A stretch of DNA of 64,000 nucleotides from Prochlorococcus sp. HOT208_60m_808G21 (GTDB lineage Bacteria > Cyanobacteriota > Cyanobacteriia > PCC-6307 > Cyanobiaceae): positions 1 to 64,000 of the forward strand of contig MWOY01000126.1 in assembly GCA_002026015.1 (NCBI GenBank). The letters run 5' to 3'. Below the pieces are notes generated by a model. It worked only from the letters and a program-made list of their open reading frames with translations, did not search any database and was not told the DNA's origin. The position numbers and the translations under genes were made by a program. This document shows, in pieces, positions 57,374 through 64,000 of the stretch; the stretch's first letter is position 1; every line of letters starts with the position of its first letter.

Positions 57374-58603
57374 ATGCCTGAAAATTTTTATGGAGGGTTA
57401 GATTTTGGAACCAGTGGTGCAAGAATATCAATAATTAATTTTCATAAGAAATTAGTATATTCAAATTCAGTTCCTTATTCATTCAGCTTTAAAAATCCAA
57501 ATTCTTGGATCAATTCTTGTGAGAATCTCTTAGCTAGTTTACCCATTGAGGTGAAAATTAACCTTAAAAAATTGGCTATCTCGGGCACCTCTGGAACTTT
57601 AACAGCATCAAATTTGCAAGGAGAGTCGTTAGGAGAAGCAATACCTTATTACCAAGCATGTAGCGAAAATAAAATCCTTCTTGAATCACTAACTCCTGAA
57701 GAAGATTATCTGCGAACTCCATATAGTAGTCTTGCTAAAGCATTAAAATTAGTAGATAAATATGGGGAAAATATACTTTTACGACATCAATCTGATTGGA
57801 TCACTGGTTGGTTATTAAAAGATTGGACTTATGGAGAAGAAGGTAATAATCTAAAACTTGGTTGGGATCTAAAAAAAGAATCATGGCCAAAAAGCTATCT
57901 CAATGCTTCATGGCAAAAATGCCTACCTCAAATAATAAAAAGTGGGGAAATAATTGGAGAAGTGAATTGTGATTTAGCAGAGAGATTTAACTTGAATAAG
58001 AAATTAATATTAATCTCAGGCACCACTGACTCTAATGCAAGTGTAATAGCTGCAGGTTTAGGTAAAGAAGATGGTCTCACAGTTTTAGGAACAACTCTTG
58101 TAGTTAAGAAAATTATTGATAACCCTATAAAAACACAAGGAATTACAAACCATAGAGTCAACGGCGATTGGATATGTGGAGGGGCATCAAACGCGGGATG
58201 TGGTATCTTATCTCAATTCTTCTCTGATTTAGAAATAAAGGAGCTCAGTCGACAAATAAATCCATCGAAAAACACTTCTTTAAATCTTTTGCCTCTTAAT
58301 AGTAAAGGAGAGAGATTTCCTGTTAATAATTCTAATTTAGAGCCAATACTTGGTCCAAGGCCAGTAAGCGACTCACTTTATTTACATGCATTATTCGAGG
58401 GGCTAGCTAAAATCGAATTGAAAGGATGGGAAAAGCTAAGCGAACTAACAGGTTCACTTCCAAAAAAAATTATTACTATTGGTGGAGGTTCAAAAAACCC
58501 GCAGTGGAGAAAAATAAGAGAAAAAATTATTAATATACCCATAGTTTCATGCAAAAAAACCACTTCATTTGGTACTGCCTTGTTAGCGATTAATTCAAAA
58601 TAA
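57374..58603 (+). CDS. FGGY-family sugar kinase
   Basis: The 409-residue kinase has the N-terminal phosphate loop GGLDFGTSGARISIINFH and a central GTTDSNASVIAAGLG. The C-terminal adenosine motif is ITIGGGSKNPQWRKI. The family transfers phosphate from ATP to sugars such as xylulose, ribulose or glycerol; cyanobacterial relatives act on D-ribulose or xylulose. The exact sugar is not read here. Confidence 0.88.
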   Translation: MPENFYGGLDFGTSGARISIINFHKKLVYSNSVPYSFSFKNPNSWINSCENLLASLPIEVKINLKKLAISGTSGTLTASNLQGESLGEAIPYYQACSENKILLESLTPEEDYLRTPYSSLAKALKLVDKYGENILLRHQSDWITGWLLKDWTYGEEGNNLKLGWDLKKESWPKSYLNASWQKCLPQIIKSGEIIGEVNCDLAERFNLNKKLILISGTTDSNASVIAAGLGKEDGLTVLGTTLVVKKIIDNPIKTQGITNHRVNGDWICGGASNAGCGILSQFFSDLEIKELSRQINPSKNTSLNLLPLNSKGERFPVNNSNLEPILGPRPVSDSLYLHALFEGLAKIELKGWEKLSELTGSLPKKIITIGGGSKNPQWRKIREKIINIPIVSCKKTTSFGTALLAINSK

Positions 58604-58694
58604 AAGTTTTTTAGAATATTTGATTAAGATATAAAATTTTTAATTAAAAGAGTTTCACAAACTACACATCTTAATTTAGAGTATATAGGTTAGA

Positions 58695-58767
58695 GCCGGG
58701 ATAGCTCAGTTGGTAGAGCAGGCGACTGAAAATCGCCGTGTCCCCAGTTCAAATCTGGGTCCTGGCA
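58695..58767 (+). tRNA. tRNA-Phe(GAA)
   Basis: The 73-nt cloverleaf begins GCCGGGATAGCTCAGTTGG, with anticodon loop CTGAAAA (anticodon GAA) and T-loop AGTTCAAATCTGG. Its 3' part and downstream hairpin recur at 60191-60241, making this gene the likely attachment site of a small element. Confidence 0.97.
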
Positions 58768-58800
58768 CCTTTAAACCCCGTCCTTGACAGGGTTTTAAAT
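58748..58800. repeat. Direct repeat of the tRNA-Phe 3' end (partner at 60191-60241)
   Basis: The segment starts exactly at the T-loop (TTCAAATCTGGGTCCTGG) and runs through the tRNA end, ACCTTTAAA and the downstream hairpin area TCCTTGACAGGG. The second copy at 60191-60241 shares 18 identical bases, one C-to-T change, nine identical bases, and the last TCCTTGACAGGG. The sequences to the left differ completely. Such a repeat is the hallmark of tRNA-directed integration. It encloses 1.4 kb. In this first copy AAACCC/GGGTTT arms may form a terminator. Confidence 0.8.
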
Positions 58801-58918
58801 TTTTTAAGGATAGAATACAGATGTAGTACATTTGAGATCTCTGAGGAATAGCGCCTTTTAAATTGTTAGTTGATCTATATCCAAATTTCTTCTTTTCATT
58901 AAAAATTAATTACCTAAT

Positions 58919-58954
58919 CTTTTCGAATTTCTTTTCGAATTTCTTATCAAATTC
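58919..58954. repeat. Short 12-bp tandem repeat
   Basis: CTTTTCGAATTT occurs twice in tandem (58919-58942) and a third degenerate unit (CTTATCAAATTC) follows. It is in the gap just after tRNA-Phe and lies inside the tRNA-bounded segment. Confidence 0.6.
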
Positions 58955-58982
58955 TATTTTAAAAACTTAAACGATAATTAAT

Positions 58983-59558
58983 TTAAATTTTTTTAGAGTA
59001 CCTGTCACTCGTTACCCAGTACATAATAATCAACCATGGCAATCCGAAACCTCCTCCGAAAAGGTTTATTAATAAAATCAACCCCTTATCAGGATGCTGT
59101 TGCATATGTGCCATATTGGAAGGCAAAAGAAATATCTGCAAAAGTAAAAAAACAACTAAAGAACCAAAAACTCCAAAACCTAGAATAGTTAGCAATTGGT
59201 CAAAAAATGAAAATTGACTTCCGACTATTACTCCAAAAGCAACAGATATAAATATTGAAAAAAAGAACTGACCTCTGACAACTTTCCAATAACCCTTAAT
59301 TTTGCCATTTGCTTCAGCATTTTTTAGCAAAAAAGATCTACGCGTTTCATAATCAAATAATTCCTTAAAGAGTAATGATTTTTCATTCTTCTCTTTGTAA
59401 TTATTTTCTTTAAATTTTTTCAGAATTAATTGATAGTAATTTTTATCATCTTTATCATTTTTTAACTTAATAAGTTTTAAGATAATTTCTTCAATATCTT
59501 CATTTTTTAAGAAGATAAATTCATCTTCTGAATATGAATAAATTGATTTAATAGGCAC
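58983..59558 (-). CDS. Membrane protein with superinfection-immunity-like C-terminus
   Basis: The 191-residue protein has a charged N-terminal half (YYQLILKKFKENNYKEK) and two or three membrane helices (about residues 100-118, 124-145 and 160-180). Its end, AHMQQHPDKGLILLINLFGG followed by FGLPWLIIMYWVTS, has the H-P...LN...G...PW...W pattern of the superinfection immunity (Imm-type) family. The match is suggestive, not certain. The gene is inside the segment flanked by the tRNA-Phe repeat. Confidence 0.62.
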   Translation of the reverse strand: MPIKSIYSYSEDEFIFLKNEDIEEIILKLIKLKNDKDDKNYYQLILKKFKENNYKEKNEKSLLFKELFDYETRRSFLLKNAEANGKIKGYWKVVRGQFFFSIFISVAFGVIVGSQFSFFDQLLTILGFGVFGSLVVFLLLQIFLLPSNMAHMQQHPDKGLILLINLFGGGFGLPWLIIMYWVTSDRYSKKI

Positions 59559-59786
59559 AGTATTTGTTAATAAAGAAAATAATTATTTTGTAATTGAAAT
59601 ATAAAATTTTTAAAAAGTCAAATTCATTAGTAGCTCTTTAAAAAATTAGTCTCAGATCATTTTTAAAGAAAGGTACTCTTCAAAAATGCGTTTAAATCCT
59701 TATCATTCATAAATCATATTTCTCCAATTAAAAATTTTTTGTTTAAATTTACTCCTCCTCTAAAATAAATGCATTAATTGAATTTA

Positions 59787-60050
59787 ATGATCTCAAAAAG
59801 AATCTTCATTATTCTTTTTTTGACAATTGCTAATCCTTTATATGCAGTTGCTACAAAACTGACGGAAGAGAAAACATACTGCTTGAGATGGGCAGATAGA
59901 TTCTTATCTATCAAAGATGGTGCAAATTACAGAGAAAATAAAATATCTTCTGCAAAGTTCCCAATGTATGTTGATCTTTGCTTAAAGCATTACGAAGAAC
60001 TAAGAAATATGTATAAAAAAAAGAATCAAGGTGAGTTAAAAAATTACTAA
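59787..60050 (+). CDS. Small secreted protein in the tRNA-Phe segment
   Basis: Starting at ATG 59787 (a TTG at 59778 would add three residues), this is an 87-residue protein with a signal peptide (MISKRIFIILFLTIANPLYA). Its mature part has two cysteines (TYCLRWADRF and DLCLKHYEEL) and a charged tail. It resembles the general type of small periplasmic proteins elsewhere in the window. It lies between the tRNA-Phe repeats. Confidence 0.68.
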   Translation: MISKRIFIILFLTIANPLYAVATKLTEEKTYCLRWADRFLSIKDGANYRENKISSAKFPMYVDLCLKHYEELRNMYKKKNQGELKNY

Positions 60051-60190
60051 TTAAATCTGATGTGATAGAAAGTATCAAATGCACTTTAAAAATCTCATAT
60101 TAATTACAACTGTGTTCACATATTTTCGTACACAATATTCAAATCTTAAATATCCTGCTATAACTAAATACTAACTCCTTAAAAACCTAA

Positions 60191-60241
60191 TTCAAATCTG
60201 GGTCCTGGTACCTTTAAAACCTTCTCCTTGACAGGGCTTTA
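60191..60241. repeat. Second copy of the tRNA-Phe 3' repeat
   Basis: It begins at the T-loop sequence and includes tRNA-Phe bases through the acceptor end and the downstream TCCTTGACAGGG. It lacks any 5' tRNA half, so it is a fragment. One change falls in the acceptor stem (C to T). It closes the 1,443-bp unit begun at 58748. Confidence 0.78.
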
Positions 60242-60297
60242 TACTTTCAAAGCATTGAGGACTCGTTATTTTTCGTATTTTTCATAAATTAAAATTT

Positions 60298-60688
60298 TTA
60301 GTTTTCGACTCTGCAGACTTGACCAATAACACCCAAAATCAGTTTATCTCCATTTGGATCTTCCCAATTAGCTAAATCATTGAAATTACTATTTGCTTCA
60401 TCTATTGAGACATCAACATCTCTAAATGATTTTTCAAAACAATTTATATCCATTGTATAGAGAATATCCTTAGTAATTTCACTTTTTGTTTTTGGAATAA
60501 ATTTACTCAATACTCTTACAGAACCATCCTCATTCCTATTTATACTTTGCCTATCCCATAACTGCTCTCCGTATTCACTTTTAGGGACTCCAACCCATTC
60601 ATGAGGCAAAGCTTCTGATTTTTTTTATTGAAATACAAAAGAAAACGATAATCGAAAGGACTAAATGAATGATATTTCTAAAATACAT
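60298..60688 (-). pseudogene. Secreted protein interrupted by an A-tract frameshift
   Basis: The frame 60298-60609 encodes WVGVPKSEYGEQLWDRQSIN and INCFEKSFRDVDV, a domain of the type seen in secreted surface-adhesin-like small proteins. A signal peptide (MYFRNIIHLVLSIIVFFCIS, from 60688) is encoded just upstream in another frame. It would join through SIKKSEALPHEW if a run of eight A (plus-strand T, 60619-60626) were seven. So the gene is shifted by one base. It may be an error, slippage or decay. Confidence 0.65.
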
Positions 60689-60864
60689 TGAATTTACTTT
60701 ATTTTTATAATTAATCATGGCTACTTATGAAATACAAAAATTTTTATTAGAAGGAAATATAAGAATAAAAATTTGTAAAAATTTTTATTGATTAGTATTT
60801 CTATTATAGATAGAATCAAACATTAAATTAAGAATTTACTTCCAATAAATTTATTAGAAAAATA

Positions 60865-61500
60865 ATGAATAAAATACAGAAATTTCTCTCAGTAGTTTTT
60901 TTTATAGCAATATTTGTAGTGTTGATTTATTTAATCCAAAATTATGGGATTGAACCTCTAAGGAACAAAATAGAAAGTATGGGGATTTGGGCTCCTTTTG
61001 GAATATTCATACTCAGAGGAGTAAGTATTATTTTACCTGCCCTTCCAAGTTCAGCTTATTCTCTGCTAGCGGGTTCATTACTAGGATTTCAAAAAGGTTA
61101 CATGACAATAATCTTTTCTGATATCGTTTTTTGCCAAGCTGCTTTCTTTATCGCAAGAAATTATGGTCGGGTTCCTGTACGTAATTTAGTAGGCCCGAAA
61201 GCAATGCAAAAGATTGAAAGTTTTAATCAAAACCAGCTAGAAGAAAATTTCTTTCTTATGACAGGTTTACTAATGACTGGCCTTTTTGATTTTCTAAGCT
61301 ATGCAATTGGTATTGGAGGAACTCGCTGGAAAATATTTACACCTGCATTATTAATAAGTCTTCTAATCAGTGACTCTATACTAGTAGCAGTAGGCGCTGG
61401 AGTTAGCCAGGGAGCAGGATTATTTCTAGGGATTGCTCTACTGGGAATGTTTGCTTTAGCGACTATTTCAGGATTGGCAAAAAATAAAATGCCTAAATAA
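60865..61500 (+). CDS. TVP38/TMEM64-family membrane protein
   Basis: The 211-residue protein has about five membrane segments and the SNARE-associated (DedA-like) signature: LPSSAYSLLAGSLLGFQKGY, then ARNYGRVPVRNLVG and GLFDFLSYAIGIGGTRW. The family acts in lipid transport or membrane homeostasis. No partner gene is close. Confidence 0.88.
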   Translation: MNKIQKFLSVVFFIAIFVVLIYLIQNYGIEPLRNKIESMGIWAPFGIFILRGVSIILPALPSSAYSLLAGSLLGFQKGYMTIIFSDIVFCQAAFFIARNYGRVPVRNLVGPKAMQKIESFNQNQLEENFFLMTGLLMTGLFDFLSYAIGIGGTRWKIFTPALLISLLISDSILVAVGAGVSQGAGLFLGIALLGMFALATISGLAKNKMPK

Positions 61501-61617
61501 CAAAACAATTGATAATTCTGTAATCAAATAAGAAAGATATGACATTTTCGCAAACAATAACTATATATATATTGATTCATGCAAGAATAGAAATCGATTA
61601 ATTTTTAAAGTTATTAG

Positions 61618-61797
61618 ATGACTCCATTTAGACCAACTTCATATGATCGCCCTGGAGAACAAATATCAACTACTCCTTCTGGATTAAAAGTAACTTCTGC
61701 AAAGAGATTAATGGTGGATTCAATGGTAAGAATGATACAAAAAGCAGAAAATCATTCCGTAGAAGATAAACTTGAAGAAGAATCTAACAATAATTAA
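61618..61797 (+). CDS. 59-residue small protein upstream of cpeS
   Basis: The protein starts [20 protein letters not shown] and ends with an acidic helical tail ([17 protein letters not shown]). It overlaps the start of cpeS by 26 bp in another frame, so the two are probably translated together. It is likely part of the phycoerythrin gene cluster. I cannot name it. Confidence 0.62.
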   Translation: MTPFRPTSYDRPGEQISTTPSGLKVTSAKRLMVDSMVRMIQKAENHSVEDKLEEESNNN

Positions 61798-62323
61798 TCA
61801 ATTCATTGATAAAAGTATAGGAGAGTGGAAATCTATTAGAAGTACTCACACTTTAGCTTTTCAGGAATTTGAAAACTCAACTAGTAAAATATTTATAAAA
61901 CATATCAACAAAAAAAATAAAAAAGTCGTTGAAATTTTTAAAAATTATAAATTCAGTTTAAACCTCGAGAGCATAGCCATTTCTATAAACTGGCAAGCTA
62001 TTAGTGATTGGGATAATGATGATATCAGTGAGGAAGATGAAACTATTCTGATTTTTTTACCCAAAGATGAAAATTCAGGAATTGTTTTAAGAAATAAAGG
62101 CTATACAGAATCATTTATTTCATCATCCAATTATTTTGTTGATGAACAAAATAATTTACACATTAAAACTATTTATAAATCAACAGTTTCCGAAGAAAGA
62201 ATTTCCTTTTTATCCACTCATGTAAGATCCAGATTTTCTACTATTAGAAATCTGGAAAATAACTCAGTTATACAGACTTCACATACTTCAGAGATAAGAA
62301 ATTTAGCTAGTTTAAAAGATTAA
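61772..62323 (+). CDS. cpeS: Phycobiliprotein chromophore lyase, CpcS/CpeS type
   Basis: The 183-residue protein has the CpcS/CpeS lyase layout: [32 protein letters not shown], the beta-barrel strands and the C-terminal [20 protein letters not shown]. It attaches phycoerythrobilin to a Cys of the phycoerythrin beta subunit, encoded convergently. The start is TTG. Its stop overlaps the 3' end of cpeB by 17 bp on the other strand. Confidence 0.88.
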   Translation: MKKNLTIINQFIDKSIGEWKSIRSTHTLAFQEFENSTSKIFIKHINKKNKKVVEIFKNYKFSLNLESIAISINWQAISDWDNDDISEEDETILIFLPKDENSGIVLRNKGYTESFISSSNYFVDEQNNLHIKTIYKSTVSEERISFLSTHVRSRFSTIRNLENNSVIQTSHTSEIRNLASLKD

Positions 62324-62819
62324 TTATCCTTTCAAATTGAAACTCTGTTTCAGATATTAATTTAGGAAGAAAGCCTTTTTTTCCGGGCATATTATTAACT
62401 GTTGAATTCAAATCAGAGATAGTTGCATCTCGCATTAATTGAAAAACCCTTCTTGCATTTCTTAAGGGTACCCCAAGAGCAAGATAAGTATTTTTAAGAT
62501 CCTTCAAACAACTTTTTTCTAAAACTGATTCGTCATTAGAAATTAAAAGATAAGCAACAATCCTTAGGATTATTTCTCCATCTCTTAAACAGACGGACAT
62601 CTTATTAGTTGTATTTAAAGATATTTTTGAATTAAGTGAATCTTGATTTTCACAAATCATTGCTGTTACAGCGTCTGCCGCGATTGCATGTGAATTATTA
62701 GTTATTGAGGTTATTGCATCTAATCTTGAGTTTGCACTATTAATAAATTCTTTTATATTGCTTAAATCATTTAATTTCTTATCGGCTGAAAATAGTTGAT
62801 TATTCTTTGAAACTGACAT
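62307..62819 (-). CDS. cpeB: Degenerate phycoerythrin beta subunit
   Basis: The 170-residue globin-like protein keeps [20 protein letters not shown] and the central chromophore Cys in [20 protein letters not shown]. It lacks the extra Cys sites near residues 50-60 and 160 of normal phycoerythrin beta, and has drifted along its length. High-light Prochlorococcus keep this one-pigment subunit and lack cpeA. It is probably not a light-harvesting complex but a photoreceptor-like protein. Confidence 0.93.
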   Translation of the reverse strand: MSVSKNNQLFSADKKLNDLSNIKEFINSANSRLDAITSITNNSHAIAADAVTAMICENQDSLNSKISLNTTNKMSVCLRDGEIILRIVAYLLISNDESVLEKSCLKDLKNTYLALGVPLRNARRVFQLMRDATISDLNSTVNNMPGKKGFLPKLISETEFQFERIINLLN

Positions 62820-62997
62820 TCCTGAAGTAAAAATTTAAATACCGTTCTTAAGAATAATACAAAGCTAGTAAAAACAATACAATTTCAAACTTAACGCAAC
62901 GCTTCTTAATTAATAACTTCATTCCAAAGTGATAGTTGAAATAATTCAAATAAAAAATTTTTTTCCGCTAATATAAAATTATATTTTTAGTAAAGTT

Positions 62998-63204
62998 TTG
63001 GATCAACAAGATTTAAAATTATCAAAGAAACTTATTTCCTCATATAAAAAGAGATTGGAAAAAGAAATTTTAGACAGAAGTATGAAATTAAAGATGCCTC
63101 AAAATAAATTTGAAGAAATAATTAATAACAATAATGAACTTATAAATTTAAAAAAAGCGTTAGAAGATCTAGAAACGGAATCTGAATCTCATAGTAAAGT
63201 CTGA
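62998..63204 (+). CDS. Small coiled-coil protein upstream of uvrD
   Basis: The 68-residue protein begins at TTG (MDQQDLKLSKKLISSYKKRL) and is almost fully helical and charged. The likely start of the helicase gene is 23 bp downstream. No function is known. Confidence 0.6.
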   Translation: MDQQDLKLSKKLISSYKKRLEKEILDRSMKLKMPQNKFEEIINNNNELINLKKALEDLETESESHSKV

Positions 63205-63226
63205 TTTTTGAAAAACCCTTCTAAAA

Positions 63227-64000
63227 GTGCCTCAAAACAACAATTTCCTTTTTAAGTCCCTAAACAATCAACAACTTCAAGCAGTAAAACATGTTTATGG
63301 ACCACTATTAGTTGTAGCAGGTGCAGGTAGCGGAAAAACTAAGGCTCTTACTCACAGAATTGCAAACCTTATTGAGGGTAACTCTATAGATCCCTACAAC
63401 ATTCTCGCGGTCACTTTCACTAACAAAGCTGCTAAAGAAATGAAAGCAAGATTAGAGGTTCTTCTAGCCCAAGAATTAGCTTTTAATCAATTTGGTCAGC
63501 CTTGGACAACTCTCAAAGAAATTGATCAAAATCAATTAAGAACAAACGTTCACCAAGAGAGGCTTCAGAACCTTTGGATCGGTACTTTCCATTCCTTATT
63601 TTCAAGACTTCTGAGATACGATATTGAAAAATATAATGATCCAGAAGGCCTAAAATGGACAAGACAATTTTCAATATATGATGAAACAGATTCTCAAACA
63701 TTAGTAAAAGAAATTATCAGTCAAGATATGAATCTTGACCCAAAAAGATATGATCCCAAAAAGATTAAAAGATTAATAAGTAATGCTAAAAATCAATGCT
63801 TAACTTCTAACGATCTTTTAGAAAAAGCAGATAATAATTTTGATAAAACAGTTGCAGAAGCCTACAAGAGATATAGGATTGCGCTCTCAAAAAATAATTC
63901 TTTAGACTTTGATGATCTTCTACTTTTGCCTGTTTTCTTATTGAGGCAAAATGATATTGTAAGAGATTACTGGCACAAAAGATTTAAACATATTTTAGTT
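63227..64000 (+). CDS. uvrD: UvrD/PcrA-type ATP-dependent DNA helicase, 5' part
   Basis: The frame starts at GTG 63227 (MPQNNNFLFKSLNNQQLQAV) and stays open to the window edge. It has the Q motif, Walker A AGAGSGKT (residues 31-38), motif Ia VTFTNKAAKEM, the GTFHSLFSRLLR motif and DFDDLL. It is an SF1A helicase of DNA repair and replication. About 258 of an expected ~800 residues are here; nothing seems missing. Confidence 0.95.
   Translation, partial: MPQNNNFLFKSLNNQQLQAVKHVYGPLLVVAGAGSGKTKALTHRIANLIEGNSIDPYNILAVTFTNKAAKEMKARLEVLLAQELAFNQFGQPWTTLKEIDQNQLRTNVHQERLQNLWIGTFHSLFSRLLRYDIEKYNDPEGLKWTRQFSIYDETDSQTLVKEIISQDMNLDPKRYDPKKIKRLISNAKNQCLTSNDLLEKADNNFDKTVAEAYKRYRIALSKNNSLDFDDLLLLPVFLLRQNDIVRDYWHKRFKHILV

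Noticed and set aside
60717-60790. 24-codon plus-strand frame starting ATGGCTACTTATG
   Set aside because: It is very short, overlaps the 5' region of the opposite secreted-protein gene, and has spacer-like composition.

Overview
The window is low-GC, densely packed DNA from a high-light-adapted Prochlorococcus. The supporting genes are psbB and psbT, psbM, psaE, petB and petD, minCDE, a plastid-terminal-oxidase homologue, a degenerate stand-alone phycoerythrin beta chain (cpeB) next to a cpeS-type lyase and no cpeA, one rRNA operon with Ala and Ile spacer tRNAs, and many tiny membrane or secreted proteins. The genus call is confident. The strain or subclade cannot be fixed by reading alone.

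Bases 1-14,150 look like an accessory island. It opens with a type III restriction-modification system (the end of mod, then a complete res). A mosaic of small secreted proteins, microproteins and decayed pieces follows. Two tRNA 3'-half fragments (5667-5716 and 6166-6214) flank a start-less reading frame resembling a phage small terminase or DNA-packaging helix-turn-helix protein, with scattered copies of a 9-bp repeat beside it. This looks like the scar of a tRNA-targeting integrative or satellite element. A two-gene microprotein module occurs twice (4617-4900 minus, 9569-9844 plus); the second copy carries a one-base insertion in an A tract.

Bases 14,150-36,990 are mostly core: thiamin salvage (thiD, tenA), photolyase, proline iminopeptidase, a CPBP protease, ArfB, peroxiredoxin Q, TatA, a Nif11-like peptide, a CrtH-like oxidoreductase with a C-terminal frameshift, PTOX, aldehyde dehydrogenase, a LysM protein, psaE and mutM. 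Many conserved small genes lie between them. Bases 37,034-42,117 are the rRNA operon on the minus strand (16S-tRNA-Ile-tRNA-Ala-23S-5S).

Bases 42,700-58,770 are housekeeping and photosynthetic: a GH100 invertase, petBD divergent from ctpA, an HD-domain phosphohydrolase, minCDE, tRNA-Thr, a psbM-prmC-tsaC-membrane-protein run on the minus strand, a ferredoxin, psbBT, nrdR, rpsA, metK, a sugar kinase and tRNA-Phe.

Immediately after tRNA-Phe the last ~50 bp of the tRNA and its terminator are repeated 1,443 bp away. The enclosed segment holds a membrane protein whose C-terminus resembles superinfection-immunity proteins and a small secreted protein, so it reads as a second compact tRNA-borne cargo. 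The window closes with a TVP38-family membrane protein, cpeS/cpeB, and the start of a UvrD/PcrA helicase.

Three coding sequences (copy 2 of the microprotein module, the CrtH-like gene, and a secreted protein at 60.3-60.7 kb) are each broken by exactly one extra A in an A tract. This shared pattern could mean sequencing error, transcriptional slippage, or real decay. No CRISPR array, transposase or intact integrase was seen.
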